DNA of 6,700 bases from Nitrospina sp. (GCA_002697825.1 NZYH01000050.1:46580-53279), one strand, 5' to 3'. Numbered from the stretch's first letter, positions 1-6,621 are shown. Made by a program: numbers and translations. The notes: generated from the sequence alone by a model not told the origin.

Positions 1-540
1 GCTGGAGAAAGAGTTGTTTATACAATGTCAAAAGAACATAATATTCCAGCAGTAATAATTAGACCTTTTAATTCATTTGGACCAAACATAACCCAACCAT
101 ATATTATTCCAGAAATAATTTCTCAATTACTTAAAAATCAAACTAAATTAAAATTAGGAAATATTCAAAGTAGTCGAGATCTAACATTTGTTTCAGATAC
201 AGCAAACGCAATAATTCTTGCTTTAGTTACTGAAGGCGTAATAGGTGAAACAATTAATGTTGGAAGTGGAAGAGCTTTTACAGTTAGTGAACTAGTAGAA
301 AATATTTCTTCATTAATGGGAATTGATGATGTAACAATTGATATTGATTCATCAAGATTCAGACCACATGATGTTGATAAACTAGTTTGTGATTCGGACA
401 GAGCAGAAAGTTTACTTAATTGGTCTCCAAAAACTTCAGTCACTGAAGGATTAAAGACTACAATTAATTGGGTGAAAGAAAATGGTATAGAATTTTTAAG
501 ACCTTTCAAAGGATGGACATCAACTTATAGAAGTAATTGA
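1..540 (+). CDS. NAD(P)-dependent nucleotide-sugar 4,6-dehydratase/epimerase, C-terminal part (5' truncated)
   Basis: This is the C-terminal 179 residues of an extended short-chain dehydrogenase (SDR) acting on a nucleotide sugar in the cytoplasm. The frame is open from base 1. The first residues, AGERVVYT, are what normally follows the catalytic YxxxK (as in YG.SK..GE), so the Rossmann GxxGxxG and the catalytic Tyr/Lys lie just outside the window and the ATG at 25 is internal. Visible hallmarks are RPFNSFGP (fragment residues 21-28), SRDLTFVSDTA (58-68, the SRD/FV.D substrate-domain motif), NVGSGRAFTVSEL (86-98) and a tail with RPHDVDKLVCD, the LLNWSPK-type motif and EGLKTTINW. The RP...V..L.CD...A..LL.W.P pattern most resembles LegB-type UDP-GlcNAc 4,6-dehydratases and the GDP-mannose 4,6-dehydratase group, but the substrate cannot be fixed from this part. 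It sits 15 bases before a GDP-fucose-synthase-like gene on the same strand, so a dehydratase followed by an epimerase/reductase is a natural pair. Confidence 0.85.
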   Translation, partial: AGERVVYTMSKEHNIPAVIIRPFNSFGPNITQPYIIPEIISQLLKNQTKLKLGNIQSSRDLTFVSDTANAIILALVTEGVIGETINVGSGRAFTVSELVENISSLMGIDDVTIDIDSSRFRPHDVDKLVCDSDRAESLLNWSPKTSVTEGLKTTINWVKENGIEFLRPFKGWTSTYRSN

Positions 541-555
541 TTATTAAAAAAAGAA

Positions 556-1485
556 ATGAAATTAAATGAGAAAACAGTTTTAGTTACAGGCGGAAACGGA
601 TTTCTTGGTAAATTTGTTCTAAGAGAATTAGAACTTAAAAAAACAAAAAAAATATTGGCTCCAACATCAAAAGAATTGGATCTTAGAAACAATGAAAATT
701 GTAAAAAAATAGTAAAGAATGTAGATGTAATTATACACTTAGCAGGAAATGTAGGAGGAATCGGAAAAATGCGGGAAAAGCCTGGAGACATATTTTATGA
801 TAACATTATGATGGGTACTCAGTTAATTCATCAAGCAAAAGAAGAAGGTGTTGAAAAATTTGTGGGGTTGGGAACTGTCTGTAGTTATCCTAAAATATCT
901 TCAATGCCATTTTTAGAAGATTCCCTATGGGAAGGTTACCCAGAAGAAACAAACGCAGCATATGGATTATCAAAAAAAATGATGCTTGTTCAGGCAGATG
1001 CTTATCGTCAACAATTTGGATTAAATTCAACAATTCTATTTCCAACAAATCTCTATGGACCAACAGATAACTTTGAACCTACAACATCACATGTTATACC
1101 AGCAATTATACTAAAAGTGCATAATGCATTAAAAGAAAAATCTAATCAGATAATTCTTTGGGGAGATGGCAGTCCAAGCAGAGATTTCCTTTATGTAGAA
1201 GATGCTGCCAAAGGTGTTGTTCTAGCAACTGAAAGATATGATAATCCTTTACCAGTAAATTTGGGCTCTGAAGAAGAAATCAGCATAAAGGAATTAGCTG
1301 AATTAATTTGTAACTTGATGGGTTTCAATGGAGATATCATTTGGGACTCAACAAAACCTAATGGTCAGCCACGCAGATGTGTGAGTAATAAAAGAGCTGA
1401 AAAAGAATTTGGATTTAAGCCGAATACAAAATTGGAAGAAGGCTTGAAAAGCACAATAGATTGGTTTATTTCTCAACAAGAATAA
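556..1485 (+). CDS. GDP-L-fucose synthase-like epimerase/reductase (extended SDR)
   Basis: This complete 309-residue protein is close to the usual length of GDP-4-keto-6-deoxy-D-mannose 3,5-epimerase/4-reductase, which converts the 4-keto-6-deoxy intermediate to GDP-L-fucose using NADPH. The dinucleotide-binding motif TGGNGFLG is at residues 11-18, followed by HLAGNVGGIG (61-70). LGTVCSYPK (105-113) aligns with the family LGSSCIYP, giving Thr107 where Ser107 is usual and keeping Cys109. Tyr136 and Lys140 form the YxxxK pair. FPTNLYGPTDNF plus SHVIPA (162-183) is the family signature, with His179 at the position of the catalytic acid. SRDFLYVEDAA (208-218) is the C-terminal substrate motif. 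The ATG at 556 lies 15 bases after the upstream stop with no Shine-Dalgarno, and the N-terminus fits the family. It probably shares a transcript with the dehydratase upstream. The 3' end overlaps the convergent radical SAM gene by 20 bases. The fold is certain. The exact sugar (fucose, colitose-like or another 6-deoxy sugar) is not. Confidence 0.9.
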   Translation: MKLNEKTVLVTGGNGFLGKFVLRELELKKTKKILAPTSKELDLRNNENCKKIVKNVDVIIHLAGNVGGIGKMREKPGDIFYDNIMMGTQLIHQAKEEGVEKFVGLGTVCSYPKISSMPFLEDSLWEGYPEETNAAYGLSKKMMLVQADAYRQQFGLNSTILFPTNLYGPTDNFEPTTSHVIPAIILKVHNALKEKSNQIILWGDGSPSRDFLYVEDAAKGVVLATERYDNPLPVNLGSEEEISIKELAELICNLMGFNGDIIWDSTKPNGQPRRCVSNKRAEKEFGFKPNTKLEEGLKSTIDWFISQQE

Positions 1486-3391
1486 TTTCGTTCTCTTCCA
1501 ATTTTTCAGGATGGAATTTATAATTCTTAGACTGTCTACCGTACCATATTGTTCTGTATCCCCATAAAATAGTGTCATCTTCTATGATTAAATTTTTATA
1601 AAAATAATTTTTGTCAATTTCAATTAGTTCAGAATCATTAACAAAATATTCTTTCCAATCAAAGGAAAATTGTTCAGATTTTATCTGTTTTTGTCCCTCA
1701 TTTGTTGTAAGTAAAAATATTTGGAATTTCACCAAATCATTAATTTCCTTTTCATTTGTTGAAAATTTGAATTTTTGTTCTAAAAAGTCTAAGAATTTAG
1801 TAGTATCTACAACAAGTAATTCTTTATTTGAGATTAGCCGTAACCATGTTGCTTCTTCAATAGGCCAAAATATTTCTCCTAGTTTTGAATCATAGTGATT
1901 CCAACCTTTTCCAGAATACCCTTTTGATACATAATCAACGACTTTTTTATACTCATCAGAAAAAATAGAATTATCTTGAGAACAAAATTCTAAAAATGTT
2001 TCATAAAATTCCATATATTTTAGACCAAATTTTTTGAAATAATATCTAGAAATATATTCAAAAATTCCCAAACTATGAAATGTTTGTATTAGCCATGAGA
2101 AATGATAAATTTTTTCTAAAGTTGATGTAGAAAATGAAGATGTACTTACCACAATGTCTTCATATTCCGGCATCCCACGTTCATTTTTAGATGAATGTGC
2201 TAAATAAATTGGGGAACGGATTGTTTTGATTTTATGAAATCCTTTGTATGCGGTTTCATTCATTGGTGCATTTGGAAAAACACCACAATTATAGATGTAA
2301 ATTGAGCCAACTTTGGTATCAGTTGCGAGTATTTCTAAACCAGCTTTCCAACTTTCTAATGTTTCACCAGGCATTCCCATAATCAATTCAGTATAAGTTG
2401 GTATTCCATTTTTCCGAAATGTATCAGTTAACTCTGAAAATTTATCAAATTTAATATTTGCACGTTTTACAATGTCCAAAGTTGTTTCATCAAGAGATTG
2501 TAAAGCAAGACTAACTGCTTTTAACACTCCGCCATCTTGTAATTCTTTGGCTATAGGAATAATTTTTACTGATGCAAATTTTGCCCAAGCAGCTCTAAAT
2601 CTTTCAGGATAACCTTTGTTTTTTGCAACTTCTTTTAGTTTAGTAGCTATTTTGAGATCTCGTTCCTGAAAAATACCAAAATTTGCATCACAGCAATCAA
2701 TGTATGTTATTTTATTGTCAGCAAACCAATCAATTTCTTTCATTAAGCGTTCGTCAGTCCATTTAGTTAGTCTTGAATTTGTTAGACTCCCCCAATCACA
2801 AAAAGTACATTGATACGGACAACCTCGATTTGTTTCCCATGCGGCAATGTATTTTATTCCATCAGTTTTCTCAACTAGATCCCAAACAGTGTCTGTAAGA
2901 TATGCAGAAGGAAAAGTGTCTAAATCTTTAGTTCTGGGCTGAGGTGCATTTTTGAAATCTTTTGTTTCAATTCCCAATACAGACGTAAAGTTACGTTTTT
3001 TGAGATACTCTTCCAGTATATTCTCAAGAACGTATTCACCTTCACCATGAACAACAATGTCAACAAATGGGTTTTCTTTAAAAAAATCCTTTGAGTTGTT
3101 TGGAACTTGTGGTCCACCAAAAATTATGATACAATTAGGATTTACTTGTTTTACTTCTCTTGCTAGAAATTTTGTTATCTCCCAATTCCAAACATAGCAA
3201 GAACAAAGAAGAATATCCGCATTCTTTGCTAATTTAACATAGTCATTAATTTTTTCTCTAAAAATGAATGTTTTTTCGAAAATAAAATTAGAAGAAAGAT
3301 CTGGCTTACTTTTGATATATGCAGCTAAACTAGCAATACTATATGGAAAATGGATTTGATCTCCATACAAATAATTAAACTGTGAACTCAT
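1466..3391 (-). CDS. B12-binding-domain radical SAM protein, substrate unknown
   Basis: This roughly 641-residue cytoplasmic protein has a class-B-methylase-like layout. Residues 1-150 are a Rossmann-like cobalamin-binding domain with HFPYSIASLAAYI near the start, a FGGPQVP loop (about 91-97) and VVHGEGE (113-119), the usual end of such domains; no DxHxxG motif is visible. The radical SAM barrel starts with TNRGCPYQCTFCDWG, whose Cys191, Cys195 and Cys198 form the CxxxCxxC that holds a 4Fe-4S cluster. It continues through CCDANFGIF, SLALQSLDETTL and ELIMGMPGETLESW (about 335-348). The last 230 or so residues are a family-specific tail. ATG 3391 is chosen. An in-frame TTG at 3403 would add MFKV and complete the first beta strand, and is a real alternative because a TATA box at 3431-3439 predicts transcription from about 3408. 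It is the only minus-strand gene here, embedded in glycan genes. Methylation or rearrangement of a sugar or lipid is plausible but unproven. Confidence 0.88.
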   Translation of the reverse strand: MSSQFNYLYGDQIHFPYSIASLAAYIKSKPDLSSNFIFEKTFIFREKINDYVKLAKNADILLCSCYVWNWEITKFLAREVKQVNPNCIIIFGGPQVPNNSKDFFKENPFVDIVVHGEGEYVLENILEEYLKKRNFTSVLGIETKDFKNAPQPRTKDLDTFPSAYLTDTVWDLVEKTDGIKYIAAWETNRGCPYQCTFCDWGSLTNSRLTKWTDERLMKEIDWFADNKITYIDCCDANFGIFQERDLKIATKLKEVAKNKGYPERFRAAWAKFASVKIIPIAKELQDGGVLKAVSLALQSLDETTLDIVKRANIKFDKFSELTDTFRKNGIPTYTELIMGMPGETLESWKAGLEILATDTKVGSIYIYNCGVFPNAPMNETAYKGFHKIKTIRSPIYLAHSSKNERGMPEYEDIVVSTSSFSTSTLEKIYHFSWLIQTFHSLGIFEYISRYYFKKFGLKYMEFYETFLEFCSQDNSIFSDEYKKVVDYVSKGYSGKGWNHYDSKLGEIFWPIEEATWLRLISNKELLVVDTTKFLDFLEQKFKFSTNEKEINDLVKFQIFLLTTNEGQKQIKSEQFSFDWKEYFVNDSELIEIDKNYFYKNLIIEDDTILWGYRTIWYGRQSKNYKFHPEKLEENEIILVEK

Positions 3392-3430
3392 TACTTTGAA
3401 CAATTATACAGTATCAAAAATTACTCTGAA

Positions 3431-3439
3431 ACTTATATA
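3431..3439 (-). promoter_or_regulatory. TATA box of the radical SAM gene
   Basis: Read on the minus strand this is TATATAAGT preceded by A-rich sequence that could serve as a BRE. Its centre is about 44 bases upstream of ATG 3391 and 32 upstream of the alternative TTG 3403. Archaeal initiation about 26 bases after the TATA centre would fall near 3408, giving a very short leader. It is the best TATA match on this strand in the divergent region. A second TA-rich patch at 3404-3412 is too close to the start codon to serve. Confidence 0.55.
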
Positions 3440-3481
3440 TTTTGAAAATACTGTGAGTGAAAAATTGGTTATACCTAGAAA

Positions 3482-3489
3482 TTTATATA
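3482..3489 (+). promoter_or_regulatory. TATA box of the glycosyltransferase operon
   Basis: TTTATATA matches the archaeal TATA consensus and is preceded by GAAA (3477-3480), a plausible BRE. Its centre is about 26 bases before the ATG at 3511, exactly where a leaderless archaeal transcript would have it. This position supports 3511 rather than the upstream in-frame GTG at 3457 as the start of the glycosyltransferase. It probably drives that gene and perhaps the whole downstream series through 6700. Confidence 0.7.
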
Positions 3490-3510
3490 CAAAGAATTTT
3501 GTTTTGGTTC

Positions 3511-4179
3511 ATGTCGACCGCATTATTGGTTTTAACATTAAATGAAATTGATGGAATGAGACAAATTATGCCTAATATCAAAAAAGAATGGGTTGACGAA
3601 ATAGTAATTGTAGACGGGGGTTCAACTGATGGAACAGTGAATGAAGCGAAAAAAATGGGATTGAACCTCATACATCAAAAAAATAGAGGTCATGGTGGAG
3701 CAATAATTACAGGTGTCAATTCAACAAAATCGGATAACATAATAATTTTTGGGCCAGATGGAAATCATGACCCAAATGAAATATTGATTTTAAAAGAAAA
3801 AATAGAAGAGGGATATGATCAAGCGATTATTTCAAGATTCAGTAAAACATCAGTCAATTTAGATGCAGGATGGTTAGATTCATTTGGAAACAAAATGTTT
3901 ACAAAATTAGCGAATATTTTTTTCCAAGGAAATTTAACTGATGCACTTAATGAAAGCAGAGCAATTACAAGAAAAGCCATGTCAGAGTTAGAATTCGATG
4001 CGTTGGGACTTGATTCTACATTCCAAATGACAATTCGTGGATTAAAATTAAAACAAAAAATCATCGAAATACCTGGAAATGAAGGAGAACGAATTGGAGG
4101 TGAACGTAAAATAAATTCATTTCGCACGGGTGCATTATTAGGAAGAAGATTATTAAAAGAATTAACGACTAAAAAATAG
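3511..4179 (+). CDS. Family 2 glycosyltransferase, DPM1/DPG-synthase-like, soluble
   Basis: This 222-residue GT-A-fold enzyme would transfer a sugar from a nucleotide donor, in this subfamily often onto a polyprenyl phosphate at the inner membrane face. The N-terminus MSTALLVLTLNEIDGM is the usual first beta strand plus the NE loop. EIVIVDGGSTDGT (residues 30-42, Asp35) binds the nucleotide, and NRGHGGAIITGV (58-69) is the typical N.G.G.A helix. The DxD region reads FGPDGNHDP (80-88), so the first Asp of the usual MDAD is Gly and only Asp83 remains, a variant seen in a known SPDGN/GPDGN-type branch. There is no transmembrane segment, and the basic C-terminus (RRLLKELTTKK) could touch membrane lipid. 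The frame is open back to a GTG at 3457, but that extension would translate through the TATA box and adds a non-family segment, so ATG 3511 is chosen. The next gene begins 34 bases downstream. Donor and acceptor are not deducible. Confidence 0.88.
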   Translation: MSTALLVLTLNEIDGMRQIMPNIKKEWVDEIVIVDGGSTDGTVNEAKKMGLNLIHQKNRGHGGAIITGVNSTKSDNIIIFGPDGNHDPNEILILKEKIEEGYDQAIISRFSKTSVNLDAGWLDSFGNKMFTKLANIFFQGNLTDALNESRAITRKAMSELEFDALGLDSTFQMTIRGLKLKQKIIEIPGNEGERIGGERKINSFRTGALLGRRLLKELTTKK

Positions 4180-4213
4180 TAGTAAATTAATACTTTGAAA
4201 AATTGATTTATAG

Positions 4214-5191
4214 ATGAACCAAAAGAAAAAAATTCTCATTCTCATTATTCTTTTCTCATTGTTAATTTTATCAATAATCGCTAGTTCTAATCCCAGATTA
4301 GTAGATCGAGCTCTGTACAGAATAGGCATTCAAGAACAAGTTTGTTTTTCAGATCCTAAAGTAAATCAAATTCAAGATGAAATAAATTTTGTATTTGCAG
4401 GAGATTTTGGTATTAATGAAACTTCATTGGATATATTAAATAATATTAAATCAGTTAAACCTGAAATTATTCTATTTACAGGTGATCTAGGACAAGGAAC
4501 ATATGATGAATGGGTAGAATTATCGAGTGTTTTAGAAAATGAAAATATTTACACAGTATTAGGCGATGCAGAAGATGAAATTGAAAATGGTGAAAATTAT
4601 TTAAAACATTATGGATTAGAAAATGATTATTATTCATTTAATTATAAAAATATTCATTTTCTAGGAATATCTACAAAGATCGGCAATATTTCTGATGACC
4701 ATAAACAATTAGAATTCATTAAAAATGATTTAAAAAGAAATTACCATGACTCAGAAATAGATTGGACTATTGTTTTTATGCATATGCCTATGTATACCAG
4801 TCGAGATTTAGATCTAGAATCAGTATCGGATGTTAGAAATGAATTACAACCTATTTTTGATCTTTACGATGTTAATTTAGTGATTAATGGGCATAAACAC
4901 GCTTATGAAAGAAGTGTTCCTTTGACTCATAATAGTATCGAAACTGATTTGCCGAGTTGTGTTTATGAAAAATATGAAGGGCAAATCTACATAACGGCAG
5001 GAACTGGCGGACACAGTCATTCACCATTTACAGAAAAAGAATCATGGTCTGTCATTCAAAATGACAATGATTATGGGTTTTTGAACATGAAACTACTAAA
5101 TGATGGTAACATACTTTATCTAGAATTTGTGAGTAATAATGGAAAAATAATGGACACGGTCAAAATTTATTTTGATAGTATTGAGGGGTAA
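4214..5191 (+). CDS. Membrane-anchored metallophosphoesterase, purple-acid-phosphatase-like, with altered motif III
   Basis: This 325-residue protein begins with MNQKKK and a hydrophobic stretch at about residues 7-24, a signal anchor that should place the catalytic domain outside the cytoplasmic membrane; no lipobox is seen. The calcineurin-like phosphoesterase domain (about 57-320) hydrolyses phosphate esters with a two-metal centre. Motifs in order are GDFG (63-66), TGDLGQ (89-94), LGDAED (116-121), VFMH (187-190) and NGHKHAYERS (225-234). The first two, the VxxH and the GHxHxYER match purple acid phosphatases. The third should be GNH(D/E), but here the metal-binding Asn is Asp118 and the catalytic His is Ala119. 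The Tyr of GDxxY is Gln94. So the metal site may survive while catalysis is altered or lost. The ATG at 4214 has no Shine-Dalgarno; a weak AT-rich patch at 4184-4192 could be a TATA box, or the gene may read through from the glycosyltransferase 34 bases upstream. Trimming phosphate from glycan or polyprenyl-diphosphate intermediates is one possible role; substrate unknown. Confidence 0.85.
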   Translation: MNQKKKILILIILFSLLILSIIASSNPRLVDRALYRIGIQEQVCFSDPKVNQIQDEINFVFAGDFGINETSLDILNNIKSVKPEIILFTGDLGQGTYDEWVELSSVLENENIYTVLGDAEDEIENGENYLKHYGLENDYYSFNYKNIHFLGISTKIGNISDDHKQLEFIKNDLKRNYHDSEIDWTIVFMHMPMYTSRDLDLESVSDVRNELQPIFDLYDVNLVINGHKHAYERSVPLTHNSIETDLPSCVYEKYEGQIYITAGTGGHSHSPFTEKESWSVIQNDNDYGFLNMKLLNDGNILYLEFVSNNGKIMDTVKIYFDSIEG

Positions 5192-5200
5192 ATTGAGAAG

Positions 5201-5773
5201 ATGATCATATTATCACAAAATTTGACAAATTATAATTTGCCAATTCCAGATGATGCAATTTTTAGAGTTAATTTAGCCTGGTGCGATAGTATTGAGGAAT
5301 TAAATAAAATATTGGAAAAGCATGAAAATACGCCTATTTTTCTAGATTTACCAATTAAAAGAATCAAGCCTCCAAACAATAAATACAATATAGAAGATCT
5401 AATTCCAATAATTAATTCGCATAAACAAATTCGCTACTTTGCAATATCAAATGTTGAATCTGGAGATGATTTGAAAAAATATGTTGAGATATTACCTGAT
5501 GGTTTAACAATCATACCAAAAATTGAAAGTATCAAGGCAGTTAATAATTTAGAAAGTATATTTTCAACTTTAAATGATGGCGAAAAAATCTTTATGCTAG
5601 ATCATGATGATCTTTTTTCCAATATAATCAAAAACAATGAATCAGAATCGAATTTTAAAGATTATATCAAAACGTTAAATGAGTTTTGTGAAAAAAAGGG
5701 AGTTAAATTACTTAGAACTGTCGGGGTAGTATTTAATGACGATGAAAAACGTGTTTCACAATACGTAAAATAG
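5201..5773 (+). CDS. Minimal pyruvate-kinase-like (PEP/pyruvate superfamily) barrel protein, function unknown
   Basis: This 190-residue soluble protein has no obvious name but carries, in order, the landmarks of the pyruvate kinase A-domain. FRVNLAW (21-27) resembles RxNxSHG. PIFLDLPIKRIK (45-56) resembles LLLDxxGPxIR. FAISNVESGDDL (80-91) resembles the A.SFVRSAEDV strand. IIPKIESIKAVNNLESI (104-120) matches II.KIEN..GV.N.DEI, keeping Lys107 and metal-ligand Glu109. FMLDHDDL (131-138) matches MVARGDLG, keeping the Asp (137) but not the Arg-Gly. LLRTVGVVF (170-178) resembles the ATQML strand with Thr173. The B domain is replaced by about 24 residues and the regulatory C domain is absent; pyruvate kinase itself is about 450-480 residues. 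It is therefore unlikely to be a normal glycolytic kinase and may bind PEP, pyruvate or another 2-oxo acid. It starts 9 bases after the phosphoesterase stop; GAGGGG at 5183-5188 is a possible weak ribosome site. The sulfotransferase follows after 8 bases. That it is a gene is near certain; the family assignment is from motif reading alone. Confidence 0.8.
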   Translation: MIILSQNLTNYNLPIPDDAIFRVNLAWCDSIEELNKILEKHENTPIFLDLPIKRIKPPNNKYNIEDLIPIINSHKQIRYFAISNVESGDDLKKYVEILPDGLTIIPKIESIKAVNNLESIFSTLNDGEKIFMLDHDDLFSNIIKNNESESNFKDYIKTLNEFCEKKGVKLLRTVGVVFNDDEKRVSQYVK

Positions 5774-5781
5774 ATTCTTTA

Positions 5782-6618
5782 ATGATGCTAAAAAAAATTT
5801 ATTGGAATTATTTCAAACGAAATATTTCTGGGATAACGGCCTCTCTTAGAGTTCTTCCTAATTTTATCATAATTGGTTCAATGAAATCAGGTACGACATC
5901 ATTATACTATAACATTTGTCAGCACCCATGTGTATTAAAGGCAGCATATGATGAGATTGGGTTTTTTGATAGTAATTATCATCTTGGATTAAACTGGTAT
6001 AGATCAATGTTTCCAACAAAAAAGAAAATGAGAGAAGTTGAAATTAAGGAAGGGGTTTCAATAACTGGGGAAGACACACCGTTTTACTTTTGGAATCCGT
6101 TATCAGCAAAAAGAATTCTAGAATTACTTCCAAATATAAAATTAATTTCAATTTTACGTAATCCAATTGACAGAGCGTATTCAGAATATCAGGACCTAGC
6201 AATTACAGATACAAATTTTCCATCTTTTGAAGAAATGATAGAGGAAGAAATAGAAACAAGAACATATGATGAATTAATTATAACAGAAGAAAATTTTGAA
6301 ACTTTTAATCAAAAAAAATCTTATCTCCTCAAAGGAATTTATGTGGATCAATTAAAAATTTGGAACAGTTTATTTGCAAAAAAACAAATTTTAACATTAT
6401 CTAGTGAAGATTTAAAATTAAATCCTCAGAAAACTCTGAAAACAATATTTGAATTTCTTAAGTTATCAAATTATAAAATTGAAACACCACAATATAAAAA
6501 ACAAAAAAAATATGTAGCAATGAACCCAGAAACTAGGGAAAAATTAATAGAATTCTATAAACCTCATAATGAGAGATTGTTTAAATTTATTGGGAAGAAA
6601 TTTGATTGGGATAGATAA
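5782..6618 (+). CDS. PAPS-dependent sulfotransferase (heparan-sulfate NST-like, Sulfotransfer_1 type)
   Basis: This 278-residue enzyme would move a sulfo group from 3'-phosphoadenosine-5'-phosphosulfate to a hydroxyl or amine of a glycan or small molecule. The 5'-phosphosulfate loop is IIGSMKSGTTSLY (30-42) with the catalytic Lys35. EIGFFDSNYHLGLNWYRSMF (58-77) matches the K/E-x-FF...G..WY..F segment of this family, and GEDTPFYFW (96-104) matches its EKTPxYxW. The 3'-phosphate-binding motif is LRNPIDRAYSEY (125-136) with Arg126 and Ser134. KGIYVDQLKIW (184-194) and SSEDL (207-211) are the usual acceptor-side motifs, and MNPETREKLIEFYKPHNERL (247-266) is the normal C-terminus, so the protein is complete. 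There is no signal peptide or transmembrane helix, so it acts in the cytoplasm on precursors. Translation starts at the ATGATG at 5782, 8 bases after the upstream stop, which indicates one operon. In this setting sulfation of a surface polysaccharide or glycoprotein sugar is the likely task. Confidence 0.9.
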   Translation: MMLKKIYWNYFKRNISGITASLRVLPNFIIIGSMKSGTTSLYYNICQHPCVLKAAYDEIGFFDSNYHLGLNWYRSMFPTKKKMREVEIKEGVSITGEDTPFYFWNPLSAKRILELLPNIKLISILRNPIDRAYSEYQDLAITDTNFPSFEEMIEEEIETRTYDELIITEENFETFNQKKSYLLKGIYVDQLKIWNSLFAKKQILTLSSEDLKLNPQKTLKTIFEFLKLSNYKIETPQYKKQKKYVAMNPETREKLIEFYKPHNERLFKFIGKKFDWDR

Positions 6619-6621
6619 AAA

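Noticed and set aside
165..509. Antisense open frame over the dehydratase fragment
   Set aside because: Its protein is low-complexity Ser/Leu/Ile-rich with no family motif, and it lies fully opposite a clear SDR gene.
525..791. Antisense open frame over the start of the fucose-synthase-like gene
   Set aside because: Phe/Ser-rich translation typical of the reverse complement of an A-rich gene; no start context.
1584..1620. T-rich tract as terminator of the fucose-synthase-like gene
   Set aside because: T-runs are everywhere in this AT-rich sequence and this one lies inside the opposite gene; no hairpin supports it.
1611..1895. Plus-strand open frame opposite the radical SAM gene
   Set aside because: Ser/Phe-rich shadow of the minus-strand coding sequence, no motif.
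3457..3510. GTG-started N-terminal extension of the glycosyltransferase
   Set aside because: It contains the TATA box, adds residues outside the GT2 domain, and the ATG at 3511 gives a normal family N-terminus.
4180..4213. Independent promoter for the metallophosphoesterase
   Set aside because: Only a weak AT-rich patch (4184-4192) is at the right distance, not distinguishable from background; left as a remark.
5201..5773. HpcH/HpaI aldolase or citrate lyase beta assignment for the barrel protein
   Set aside because: The KIES and DDL motifs with RVNLAW and the spacing fit pyruvate kinase better; the characteristic citrate-lyase N-terminal motif is not seen. A distant relation through the shared superfamily remains possible.
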